Shown one piece after another: positions 9,257 through 17,091 of a stretch of 64,000 bases of DNA. A program made the position numbers and the translations under genes. The notes below the pieces were generated by a model. That model saw only the letters and a list, made by a program, of their open reading frames with translations. It had not been told where the DNA came from and ran no database searches. The first letter of the stretch is position 1. The number at the start of each line of letters is the position of its first letter. The DNA is from CAVUNY01 sp963768585 (GTDB lineage: Bacteria > Chloroflexota > Anaerolineae > Anaerolineales > Anaerolineaceae): NCBI GenBank assembly GCA_963768585.1, contig CAVYIF010000009.1, positions 372,001 through 436,000 on the forward strand. Direction: 5' to 3'.

Positions 9257-10642
9257 ATGAAACGAATGATGAGAATTGTTTTATGCTTGATGGTCTTTGC
9301 TGCGTTAGCGCTACCCACTTCCGCTTTCGCTCAGACCAGCACTTCCTATACAACCGGTATCCAGGTTCAGAATCTTGACCCAATCCGTTGCTAACATCAC
9401 TCATTACGTTCTACGATCAAACGGGGGCAATTGTTGCTTCACCGAGCGATACCATTCCGGCCAATGGACAGAAAGTTTATTTCCCCCTCAGTGGTTTACC
9501 GACAGGTTTCAATGGGTCTTCTGTGATCTCTTCAGACACGCGACTGGGTTCGATCGTCAACGTCGTAACCACAGACATGAAGGGTCAGGCCTCTTACATC
9601 GCTTCTTCTGGCGGAGCAACGACCATCAACCTGCCTCTGGTCATGAAGAAAGCCTACAACATCAGCACTGTTATAACTGTTCAGAATGCCGGCAGCAGCC
9701 CTGCCCATATCACGATCACCTATGCTAACGTCGCCACGCCTGAAACTGCGACACTCGCATTGGGTGCATCGAATACCTTCTATCAAGAAAACAATACCAA
9801 TATTCCCAATGGCTATGTAGGCGCCGCATCGATCGTTTCTGACCAGCCCATTGTGGCTGTCGTCATGGAACGGATGAGCACCACCTACAGCCTCCTGGCA
9901 TACGAAGGCTTTGCAACAGCTTCCACCAATCCTGTGATCGGTTTCGTCAGCAGCAACTTCTATAATTCTGGTACTGGCATCCAGATTCAGAATACCGGCA
10001 GTACCTCAACCGATGTTACCATCACCTACTATCCAAGCGCTGGCTTCCCTGGGAACTCATGCACCCAGACCCAGACTATCCCCTCCAAGCAGTCCAAGAC
10101 ATACGCCTTCTCTCAATTGCCCGCAGCCTGCGGTCAGAAAACCGGTTATCCAGGCATTACGGATACCGTCAATGGCGCCTTTGTTGGTTCTGCCAAGGTT
10201 ACTGGAAACTCAACTTCGCAGCCGTTGGATGTCATTGTAAATACAGTGACCCGCACCAACGCGCAGCAAGCCGCTTACAATGCTTTGAGCCCTGCCGATG
10301 CCACCGCCAATGTGAGCCTGCCCCTGCTTGCTGATCGTGTCAATGTGGGTAGCGGTCTGATCTCTCTTCACCGGTATCAACGTCTACAACGCCGGAACCC
10401 AGGCAACGACCTTGAACTGCACCTTCTCTGGCACCTCATATGGCGTGACGAACAAAGTCCTGCAACCCGGTGAAACCTACACCGATGCGCTCAATGGCAA
10501 GATCGCCGTCAATTATGTCGGGAGCGCCCTTTGCACTGCTACCGGTGGCGATGCCAAGATCGGCGCCATCGTGACTGAGCTCACCATGGGTGCACCAGCC
10601 ACTAGCGATGTTCTGCTTGAATACAACGGCATCAACTACTAA
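9257..10642 (+). CDS. Secreted/surface protein with four tandem repeats, two frameshifts
   Basis: ATG 9257 (GGAG Shine-Dalgarno at 9246-9249) gives a signal peptide of about 27 residues ending AFA/QT. One C is missing from the CCC at 9379-9381; restoring it joins QVQNLDP to NPLLTSLITFYDQ. A second shift lies near 10360. The mature part has four related units opening with GIQVQN, ITVQNAG, GIQIQNTG and GINVYNAG at about 9357, 9675, 9976 and 10374, each a beta-rich 100-130 residue module with a VGAASIVSDQPIVAVV-like closing strand. No anchor is seen. Function unknown; likely an extracellular adhesin or coat protein. Confidence 0.72.
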
Positions 10643-10666
10643 CCCTGCTTTTCTATCCTGCGTTTT

Positions 10667-10700
10667 TGAAGAGCCGCACTATTGCGGCTCTTCATTTTTC
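10667..10700 (+). terminator. Rho-independent terminator after the repeat surface protein
   Basis: Perfect 12-bp arms at 10667-10678 and 10683-10694 (TGAAGAGCCGCA and its complement), loop CTAT, followed by ATTTTTC. It ends 25 bp after the stop codon at 10642. It lies directly against the next promoter. Confidence 0.85.
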
Positions 10701-10704
10701 TTGC

Positions 10705-10710
10705 TATAAT
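10705..10710 (+). promoter_or_regulatory. -10 box TATAAT of a probable leaderless promoter
   Basis: Perfect TATAAT exactly 7 bp before the ATG at 10718; a weak -35 (TTGCGG at 10682-10687, inside the terminator stem) is 17 bp upstream. Transcription would begin at or within one base of the start codon. Confidence 0.6.
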
Positions 10711-10717
10711 TCATCCC

Positions 10718-11236
10718 ATGAAACGAACCTGCCTTTTTACTTTCATTGTCGTTATGATGGTCCTGATAATGGCGGGTTGTCAGTCAACCGCAGGTACGAG
10801 CGTTCCGCCAACTCAGAAAGCGCTGGTTGAACCCACCCAGGTCGCCCCGACCCCATCCAAGCCTGATACAGCAACAATAACCGGCTACCTGTTCAATAAC
10901 CAGAGTTCACCCCGCCCGGTCGTCGATGCCAGTCTGGCGCTTGCAGGGATCGTCCCCTCCTCTGATGGAACACCCTATCTGGCAGGATTTGACCGGGTCA
11001 ACGATATGCGTACCCAAACCGATGCCAAAGGGTATTTCGTGTTTAAGGATGTACCAGTTGGAAAGACTTACGCATTAATCCTCGATCAATTCTTAGATGC
11101 TTACCTCTTGAACACCCCCAATGATAATAAAGATATGCTCATTGTTCCGCAGGCGGGGCAAATTTATGACCTTGGCAAATTGATTTATAACAATTTGCCT
11201 GGCGAGTCTGACAGTACTCTTGCCCCCCAAAAATAA
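10718..11236 (+). CDS. Lipoprotein with carboxypeptidase-regulatory-like domain, function unknown
   Basis: 172 residues from ATG 10718, chosen because of the leaderless promoter and because the type II signal peptide starts there (KRTCLFTFIVVMMVLIMAGC, lipobox MAGC). A Thr/Pro-rich linker (PTQVAPTPSKP) precedes a beta-sandwich of about 120 residues: TITGYLFNNQS, TQTDAKGYFVFKDVPVGKTYAL is the pattern of carboxypeptidase-regulatory-like/Cna-B folds. It is likely anchored on the outer face of the cytoplasmic membrane. Single gene, convergent with the glycosyltransferase at 11281. Confidence 0.75.
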   Translation: MKRTCLFTFIVVMMVLIMAGCQSTAGTSVPPTQKALVEPTQVAPTPSKPDTATITGYLFNNQSSPRPVVDASLALAGIVPSSDGTPYLAGFDRVNDMRTQTDAKGYFVFKDVPVGKTYALILDQFLDAYLLNTPNDNKDMLIVPQAGQIYDLGKLIYNNLPGESDSTLAPQK

Positions 11237-11280
11237 CATGGGGCAGATCAAAAAAAGATCTTGAAACCATGGTCTTGCCT

Positions 11281-12212
11281 TCAGTCCACTTTCCTCACCC
11301 GATACAGCACTTCTTCCAAAATCTTCCGATTAAACGCGATCAAATCCGCGACCAGGCCGATCAGCCAGGTCTGGAAACCCACGATCAAAAACACCGCCGC
11401 CACGATCACCGATTGGATATGCCCGCCGCCTTCACCGCTGAAATAAAAGTATACAAACCGCGCCAGCAAGATCGCGCCCAGCGCCAGCAGCAGCCCCCCA
11501 ACGTAAAAGAACACGCGCAGCGGACGGTAGAGGGTGTAGGAACGCAGGATGGTCACGCTGGAGTTGGTAATATAGTCGCCCAGCCCGCGCATCAGGCGCG
11601 AGGGACGGGTGGGGGCGTTGGTGCGGATGGGGACCGAGACGACCCGGAAACGGCGGTCCCCGGCCTGGATCAAGGTTTCCAGGGTGTAGGAATAATGGCT
11701 CAACACCATGGTGCGCAGGGCCACCTCGCGCGTCATGGCGCGGAACCCGCTGGTCACATCCGGTACATCCAGCCCGGCTGCGCTGGAAACCACCCGGCTG
11801 CCGAACACTTGCAGCTTGCGTTTGAATGGCGAAAACGTTGACAGGGTTGCCACGCCGCGGTCGCCGATCACCAGTTCGGCTTCGCCACGCAGCAGCGGCT
11901 CCACCAGGCGCGAAATGTCGCCTGCCTCATACTGGTTGTCGGCGTCGGTATTGACGATCAGGTCCGCACCGAGTTTCAGGCAGGCATTCAACCCGGCGGC
12001 GAAGGCACCCGCCAGGCCGGTACGGTGGTTCAGGCGCACCAGGTGATTGGCCCCGGCGGCACGTGCCACTTCAACCGTGGCATCGCTGCTGAAATCATCG
12101 ATCACCAATACCTCGATCGATTCCACACCAGGAATCACCCGCGGCAGCTGGCTGATGGTGTCAGCCAGCGTTTCCGCTTCGTTAAACAGGGGATCTGGAT
12201 GATGAGTTTCAT
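11281..12212 (-). CDS. Glycosyltransferase family 2, DPM1/GtrB-like with C-terminal TM helices, one frameshift
   Basis: The start is ATG at 12212 (MKLIIQIPC), placed directly after the TAA stop of the upstream PEBP gene. One base is missing from the AAA at 12184-12186 (TTT on the coding strand); restoring it gives IPCFNEAETLADTISQLP. Downstream the frame is intact: VLVIDDFSSDAT, VNTDADNQY (DXD metal site) and SGFRAMTREVA, then two hydrophobic segments (about residues 230-300) as in polyprenyl-phosphate glycosyltransferases. The product is about 310 residues. It probably charges undecaprenyl phosphate with a hexose for envelope glycosylation. Confidence 0.83.
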
Positions 12213-12755
12213 TTAGCGTTGGTATGTACCTACAAGTTGTCCTGTGGCCAGGATGTGCCCTTCCAATGCGGTCAGCAAGCCGGCTTTGTCCGGCGCAGGC
12301 TCCAGGGATAAAACCTGGTCGACGGCATACAAGGTAAAGATATAATGGTGCGTCTTCCCGGCGGGCGGACAAGGGCCGGTATAGCCGCTGCGCCTGCTGC
12401 TGTTGGTGCCCTGGACCGCGCCTGCGGGGGCAGCTTGCCCGGCAGCCAGCCCACTTTCACCCGCCGGAATATTCGCCAGCACCCAATGCACGTACGTTCC
12501 GCCGGGTGCATCCGGGTCATCCATAATTAATGCCAGGCTTTGAGTGTCCGCCGGGATACCCTCCCAGTTGAGTTCTGGGGAGTGGTTGCTGCCCTGGCAG
12601 GAATACTCGACCGGGATGGGTTGGTCGCTGTTAAAAGCCGGGCTGGTCAGGCGAATGGGCACAGCGCCCGCGGGTGGGGTCAGCGTAGGGTCGGGTGTTT
12701 GAGCGCAGGCTGCCAGGAGCATGACCAGAAACCCAAGTGATAAGATGGCGCGCAT
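12213..12755 (-). CDS. PEBP/YbhB family lipoprotein
   Basis: 180 residues with a lipoprotein signal (LVMLLAAC, Cys at about residue 17) and a short Thr/Pro linker. The rest is the phosphatidylethanolamine-binding protein fold of the bacterial YbhB/YbcL branch: MDDPDAPGGTYVHWVLANI and SGYTGPCPPAGKTHHY are the two ligand-pocket signatures. Bacterial members bind small anionic ligands; no catalytic role is established. The stop codon abuts the ATG of the glycosyltransferase at 12212, implying translational coupling and possibly shared envelope function. Confidence 0.88.
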   Translation of the reverse strand: MRAILSLGFLVMLLAACAQTPDPTLTPPAGAVPIRLTSPAFNSDQPIPVEYSCQGSNHSPELNWEGIPADTQSLALIMDDPDAPGGTYVHWVLANIPAGESGLAAGQAAPAGAVQGTNSSRRSGYTGPCPPAGKTHHYIFTLYAVDQVLSLEPAPDKAGLLTALEGHILATGQLVGTYQR

Positions 12756-13014
12756 AGCCTAAATATACAATGGTCCGGTCAATGGGTCAATGCACGCCTG
12801 TCAACTTGTCAACCGGGTATTGATCAATGGGCGGTTTTTTTGCCTATCGCCTGAACAACCGGTCTCAATTCTTTTCACGCCGGCTGCCAACTGGAAATAG
12901 GCGCACCCCAACCGATTGGACGCGCTGAAACAGCCCCATCCGCGGACACGATGCAGGCCATCCCAGCGTTCTTCTCTGGCACCTGAATACCTTGTGTGCG
13001 TGTTTCAAGCAGGA
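12756..13014. other. Intergenic stretch without recognised gene
   Basis: Together with the terminator that follows, this leaves 321 bp between the PEBP gene and the gene ending at 13077. No coding pattern, promoter of good quality or repeat was seen here. Confidence 0.5.
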
Positions 13015-13051
13015 AAATCAAAGATCACCTTGCCCGGGTGATCTTTGATTT
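13015..13051 (-). terminator. Long perfect stem-loop terminator
   Basis: 15-bp perfect arms at 13015-13029 and 13037-13051 (GATCACC core), 7-nt loop. It lies 25 bp beyond the stop of the GyrI-like gene. On the minus strand the stem runs into ATTTTCC, so it most likely ends that transcript. Confidence 0.75.
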
Positions 13052-13076
13052 ACTTTAAGAGCAATATCCCGTTCTT

Positions 13077-13547
13077 TTAGCGGATCGGGATGAACAAATC
13101 CAGGGTAAATGCCTCGAAATTTGTTTCACCCTGGAAGAAATGTTCCTCCAGCCACTGGTGGCGAGCATGCTGATGCGGGCTGGTTTCCACCCACGCCGCC
13201 AGCTGCTTCCAGGTGTTGGGAATGTCATCTCCGGGGATCTTTGCCTCGCAGCGGGTTACCGCGTATAAACCGCCGGAGAAATCTTTGACCGTGATTTCCC
13301 CATCCGAATCCACATCCGGGCCGACCGTCATCCAGGATTCATAGCCGTAGTTCGGGCTGCCCGGGGAAGGATCGGGGTTGTTGAACCCAAAGAAACGCCG
13401 GGGAGCGGCGTCTTGCCACAAGCCGCGCTCCTTGGCCCAGGTGGTCAGTTTATCCCAGGCCAGGGTTTCCGGGCTCGCCCCAAATCCGTGCGCGCTGGCC
13501 ACCCGCATGGGTGCTAACTGTACGATGTGAACTTCGATTGGTTCCAT
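13077..13547 (-). CDS. GyrI-like / AraC effector-binding domain protein
   Basis: 156 residues; ATG 13547 is chosen because GGGAG lies 6 bp upstream. It reads as a stand-alone GyrI-like (SOUL/AraC effector-binding) domain: VHIVQLAPMRVASAHGFG start, RFFGFNNPDPSPGSPNYGYE loop, GLYAVTRCEA strand and HQWLEEHFF. Such domains bind small hydrophobic molecules or act as hydrolases of cyclopropane-type toxins. It is divergent from the WYL regulator at 13786 with a 238-bp shared upstream region, and is the obvious target of that regulator. GyrI-like proteins next to YafY-type regulators are a recurrent pairing. Confidence 0.85.
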   Translation of the reverse strand: MEPIEVHIVQLAPMRVASAHGFGASPETLAWDKLTTWAKERGLWQDAAPRRFFGFNNPDPSPGSPNYGYESWMTVGPDVDSDGEITVKDFSGGLYAVTRCEAKIPGDDIPNTWKQLAAWVETSPHQHARHQWLEEHFFQGETNFEAFTLDLFIPIR

Positions 13548-13785
13548 TTGATCTCCCTTTTTTTCTAAAAATGATTTACACAGAAACACACACAAGAACG
13601 ATGAACATTGCAGTGCTTCACATTTGTGTAAGTCTCTAACATCATTTTAGCCAGGATACATGACATCCTGTGTCAGGTATCCGTGTTAAAATATAGGCAT
13701 TCGTATTCGCAGCTTTCCGTGTCGATAATTTTATACTTCATCTTGCCCCTGAGTTTCAGTGGCAGGAGCAGGTTTGGGAGGAACA

Positions 13786-14769
13786 TTGCGCGCAGATCGC
13801 CTGGTTTCGATTTTGATGCTGCTGCAGAGCCGCGGACGGGTGCCCGCCCGCGAATTAGCCGAAACGTTGGGGGTTTCGGTGCGCACTATTTACCGCGATA
13901 TGGATGCCTTGAGCACATCCGGCATTCCGGTCTATACCGAGCGCGGGGTGGATGGTGGCTGCTGCCTGGTGGAAAATTACCGCAGCGACCTGACCGGTTT
14001 GAACGAGGATGAAGCGCATGCCCTTTTTTTGCTGACCGCTCCTGGCCCGCTGGATTCACTCGAAGTTGGACAGAAGATGCGCTCAGCTTTACGCAAACTG
14101 GCTGCCGCTTTGCCTGGCTACCTGGATAACCCGGAGAAAGTTTCACCCAGGGTGCACCTGGATTGGACCGCCTGGGGTTCGCCCCTGTCCCCAGGCGAGC
14201 ACCTGGGTGTACTCTACCGGGCGATCCAACGAAAAGAGCGCGTGACGCTTGTATACCCCATGTGGGGCGGAATTGAGATCGAACAGCTTGCCGATCCGTT
14301 GGGATTGGTGGCAAAAAGCGGTGATTGGTTTCTGATCTGGCGCAGTGGGCGTAAGCTGCGCTGGCAGCGCGTGCACGAACTGCAGCGCGTGACGCCCACC
14401 GGTCAGCATTTTGAATTTCCACCGGGGTTTGACCTGCTTGCCGCCTGGCAGGATTACTGCGCGGGATGGGATCGTGATCAGGCCCTCTACCTGGTGCAGG
14501 CCCGGGTGCTGCCGGAAGTCATCGGCGATCTGCGCCGCCGGCCTGGCGTGACGGTAAAAATATTGGAAGATGTTCCGGATTCAGCCGGGAGATTGTTGTT
14601 GGAAATGGCTTTTCGGTCCCTGGAAGCGGCCCGCCAGAATCTGATGGGCCTGGGGTGTGGCGTGAAAGTGCTGTCGCCTGGACCCCTGCGCCTGGGGATA
14701 GCAGATTTTGCCCGCCAGATCGTCGAACTTTACCAGGACGATGGAGAACCTCAAACGCGCGGGAATTAG
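13786..14769 (+). CDS. YafY/DeoR-type transcriptional regulator with WYL domain
   Basis: 327 residues from TTG 13786, preferred because GGGAGG sits 4 bp upstream and the product then starts at the HTH. Residues 1-60 are an HTH_11 winged helix (RADRLVSILMLLQSRGRV, SVRTIYRDMDALS); the middle carries a WYL domain (VTLVYPMWGG, DPLGLVAKSGDWFLIWRSG) and the end a WCX-type extension. WYL regulators sense nucleotides or other negatively charged ligands. Divergence from the GyrI-like gene suggests control of that gene and of itself. Confidence 0.87.
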   Translation: MRADRLVSILMLLQSRGRVPARELAETLGVSVRTIYRDMDALSTSGIPVYTERGVDGGCCLVENYRSDLTGLNEDEAHALFLLTAPGPLDSLEVGQKMRSALRKLAAALPGYLDNPEKVSPRVHLDWTAWGSPLSPGEHLGVLYRAIQRKERVTLVYPMWGGIEIEQLADPLGLVAKSGDWFLIWRSGRKLRWQRVHELQRVTPTGQHFEFPPGFDLLAAWQDYCAGWDRDQALYLVQARVLPEVIGDLRRRPGVTVKILEDVPDSAGRLLLEMAFRSLEAARQNLMGLGCGVKVLSPGPLRLGIADFARQIVELYQDDGEPQTRGN

Positions 14770-14771
14770 CC

Positions 14772-15677
14772 TTACCTGCCGCCGAGTGCGATGGATGCCT
14801 GGGTGATGCCCGCCGTGCGCCGCCGGGTGAGTAAGCCCTCAATCGAATAGATTGCCAGCGCTGTCCAGATGATCGCAAATCCGATCAGGCGGGCGGAGGA
14901 CACCGGTTCGCCGTACAAAAATACCCCGGTCAAAAACTGCAGGGTAGGGGCGATATACTGCAGCAGCCCGAGGGTGGTCATCGGCACCTGGCGCGCACCC
15001 CTGGCAAACAGCAGCAGGGGCACCGCGGTGACCACCCCCAGCAGCATGAGCAGGGCCGTGGTGGCGAACCCGGCGTGTCCAAAATAGGCCGCTCCCGTAA
15101 TTTCAGCGTAGATCAAGTATGCGGTCGCCGGGATGAACAGCATGCCGGTTTCCAGGGTTAGCCCGTACAACGAGCCGAGCGGGGCCACTTTTCTTACCAG
15201 GCCGTACATTCCAAAGGTGAAAGCCAGCGCCAGGGCAATCCAGGGCGGCGATCCCAGGCTGAAGGTCAGGTACGCCACACCCAGAGCCGCCAGACCAATT
15301 GGAACCCACTGGGTGAGGCGCAGCCGTTCGCGGAAAAAGATCGTACCCAACAATACATTCACCAGGGGGTTGATAAAATACCCCAGGCTGGTCTCAACCA
15401 CAAAACCGGATGTGACGCCGTATACATACACCAGCCAGTTGACCGCCAGCAGCGTTGCCGAAGCACTGAAGATCAGCAATGTGCGCCGGTTCAGGCTGGC
15501 GCGAAACACGCCAAAATTCCGCCGTATGGCAAGGATTGCCAGCAGCAGCAGCAGCGACCAGATCACGCGGTGGACGGTAGTTTCCAGGGCGGGTACGTCA
15601 TGCACGAACTTGAAGTACAGTGGTAAAAATCCCCACAGGATATACGCCGATGCGGCGGTAATGATGCCTTTATTCAT
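14772..15677 (-). CDS. rarD: EamA-family transporter RarD
   Basis: 301 residues, ten predicted membrane helices in two EamA repeats. RarD hallmarks: NKGIITAASAYILWGFLPLYFKFV start, VHRVIWSLLLL, NWLVYVYGVTSGFVVETSLGYFINPL and LQYIAPTLQFL. It is presumed to be a metabolite exporter; the substrate (chloramphenicol resistance is a historical label) is not settled. Its ATG overlaps the 3' end of the DeoR-type gene by 8 bp, so the two are one transcription and translation unit. It converges with the WYL regulator, 2 bp apart. Confidence 0.9.
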   Translation of the reverse strand: MNKGIITAASAYILWGFLPLYFKFVHDVPALETTVHRVIWSLLLLLAILAIRRNFGVFRASLNRRTLLIFSASATLLAVNWLVYVYGVTSGFVVETSLGYFINPLVNVLLGTIFFRERLRLTQWVPIGLAALGVAYLTFSLGSPPWIALALAFTFGMYGLVRKVAPLGSLYGLTLETGMLFIPATAYLIYAEITGAAYFGHAGFATTALLMLLGVVTAVPLLLFARGARQVPMTTLGLLQYIAPTLQFLTGVFLYGEPVSSARLIGFAIIWTALAIYSIEGLLTRRRTAGITQASIALGGR

Positions 15678-16230
15678 CTTTGTTCTCGTTCAATGCCATC
15701 AGCGCAGACAGGCACGCCTCAGCCTGTTCCAACGTGCAGACTTCTCCCCCAAAACCCAGTGAAAATTGGCGGGCCTCTTCAAGATTTGAAAAACACAAAA
15801 CGGAGGGTTCGCAGCACATACTGACCGTGCTGTTCACCAGGTAACCCGCCCGGCGGGCATTGACCATGCGGCCGTAGAGAAAGTCGCAGCCCATGGCTGA
15901 GATCACGTCCGGCTGATTAATTGCCATCAGCCCGCAGTGCGGGCAGCACGCGGTGCGCTGCATGCCGTTTCTGGTCTGGATCAGGAAAATGGTGCGCGGG
16001 TTGACGGCTTTCCCGCAAAACTGGCATTTGGTTTGAATTTGGTCGGAAGGCTGGACCGCAGTCAGTCCGCCGGTGATGCGTTGGGCGGCACCGGCATTAA
16101 CCAGGGCCTGCGCGTCGCGGTAGATTGTGGCGATGGAGGTGCCAAAATGCGCTTGCAGTTCTTCCATTGAGCTGGAAGGGCGCGATTTTAACCATTCCAG
16201 GATTTTTTGTTGTCGGAGGGAAAGGGTCAT
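15670..16230 (-). CDS. DeoR-type HTH fused to a cysteine-rich NosL-like domain
   Basis: 186 residues. Residues 1-60 form a DeoR winged helix (LRQQKILEWLKSRPSSSMEE, TSIATIYRDAQAL). Residues 65-186 hold eleven cysteines: CQFC (69/72), CCPHC (95/96/99), C115, CC (139/140), C146, C165 and C173. The stretch NARRAGYLVNSTV...CFSNLEEARQFSLGFGGEV resembles the C-terminal half of copper-binding NosL. A metal-responsive repressor is the natural reading (inference). It is co-translated with rarD and divergent from an Sco1-like gene. The combination of HTH and NosL-like sensor is one I do not recognise as a described family. Confidence 0.68.
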   Translation of the reverse strand: MTLSLRQQKILEWLKSRPSSSMEELQAHFGTSIATIYRDAQALVNAGAAQRITGGLTAVQPSDQIQTKCQFCGKAVNPRTIFLIQTRNGMQRTACCPHCGLMAINQPDVISAMGCDFLYGRMVNARRAGYLVNSTVSMCCEPSVLCFSNLEEARQFSLGFGGEVCTLEQAEACLSALMALNENKDE

Positions 16231-16265
16231 TTTGAATCGGTCAGCTTGTTTGTGTTGAGAAAAAA

Positions 16266-16279
16266 TGATAAAATTATCA
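16266..16279. promoter_or_regulatory. Inverted repeat TGATAA-N2-TTATCA, candidate operator
   Basis: A perfect 6-bp inverted repeat with a 2-bp centre lies 36 bp upstream of the DeoR-type gene in the AT-rich divergent region shared with the Sco1-like gene. A TTGACA hexamer at 16300-16305 lies nearby on the + strand, though without a good -10 at the right distance. Position and symmetry fit an autoregulatory operator. Confidence 0.4.
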
Positions 16280-16404
16280 ATATTTATTACGTCTTATTTT
16301 TGACATAATTATACCGGAATTTGTTTCTTGGGCGCACACAGTTTAATGGGTTTCATCCTTAACGGTATTTTTTCTCAGAATGTAATGATGCCTGGGAGCG
16401 GAGT

Positions 16405-17022
16405 ATGCTGTTGCCTAAAAGGTTTGTCTACCCCTTCGTTTTTGCGTTTGTTTTCATCGTTGGCCTGTTGATGATCGGCTTGCTCCTCTTCCCCAAGGCG
16501 CCGGCGTTGAAGGGCAACCTGGTCCAGCCGCCGAAAATTTTACAGGATTTTAAACTGCCGGAAGCGAACGGCGGCACCGTCCACCTGGCCGATTTTCGCG
16601 GTAAATTGACCCTCTTTTTCTTCGGGTACACACATTGCCCGGATATGAGCCCCTCTATTCTTTCGGAAGTCAGTGAGGCCTTTTACCTGCTGGGTGACCG
16701 GGCCGAGCAGGTACATATGGTTATGGTTTCGGTTGACCCGGAACGGGATACGCCGCAGGAGATCGCCAGCTACGCTGCTTTTTACCATCCGGATTTCACC
16801 GGTTTGACCGGCTCGCCAGAGGAGGTGGCTGCCGTGGCTCAGCAGTTTAACGTGATTTATTATAAACACGAAGGTTCGGAGGCCACCGGCTACCTGATCA
16901 ACCATACCGCGACCCTCACCCTGGTGGACGCCGCCGGACAGATCCGCGAGGTGTTTGAATTTGGCACCAGCGCGGCGGATATTGCCGCGGATATTTCATA
17001 TTGGTTGGATCAAGCCCCCTAA
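16405..17022 (+). CDS. Sco1/SenC-like thioredoxin-fold protein lacking the second copper cysteine
   Basis: 205 residues: one N-terminal membrane anchor (about 8-30), then the Sco thioredoxin fold on the outer face: KLTLFFFGYTHCPDMSPS, VMVSVDPERDTP, and TGYLINHTATLTLVD. Sco proteins bind copper through CxxxC plus a distal His and load the CuA site of cytochrome oxidase. Here C78 and H167 are present but the second Cys (position 82) is Ser (codon AGC). GGGAGCGGAG precedes the ATG. It may work as a thiol reductase or a weaker copper carrier. No cytochrome oxidase gene is in the window. Confidence 0.85.
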   Translation: MLLPKRFVYPFVFAFVFIVGLLMIGLLLFPKAPALKGNLVQPPKILQDFKLPEANGGTVHLADFRGKLTLFFFGYTHCPDMSPSILSEVSEAFYLLGDRAEQVHMVMVSVDPERDTPQEIASYAAFYHPDFTGLTGSPEEVAAVAQQFNVIYYKHEGSEATGYLINHTATLTLVDAAGQIREVFEFGTSAADIAADISYWLDQAP

Positions 17023-17046
17023 GCCTGCCAGAACCATTTCATTGGA

Positions 17047-17052
17047 TATAAT
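17047..17052 (+). promoter_or_regulatory. -10 box TATAAT upstream of the MalT-like regulator
   Basis: Perfect TATAAT 39 bp before the TTG at 17092 and 24 bp after the Sco1-like stop. No convincing -35 was found. Confidence 0.45.
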
Positions 17053-17091
17053 TAGGTTCAGCATCTTATCTGATTCTGAAACCTTGATCCA

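Noticed and set aside
16300..16305. TTGACA hexamer upstream of the Sco1-like gene
   Set aside because: No acceptable -10 at 16-18 bp; left as a note only.
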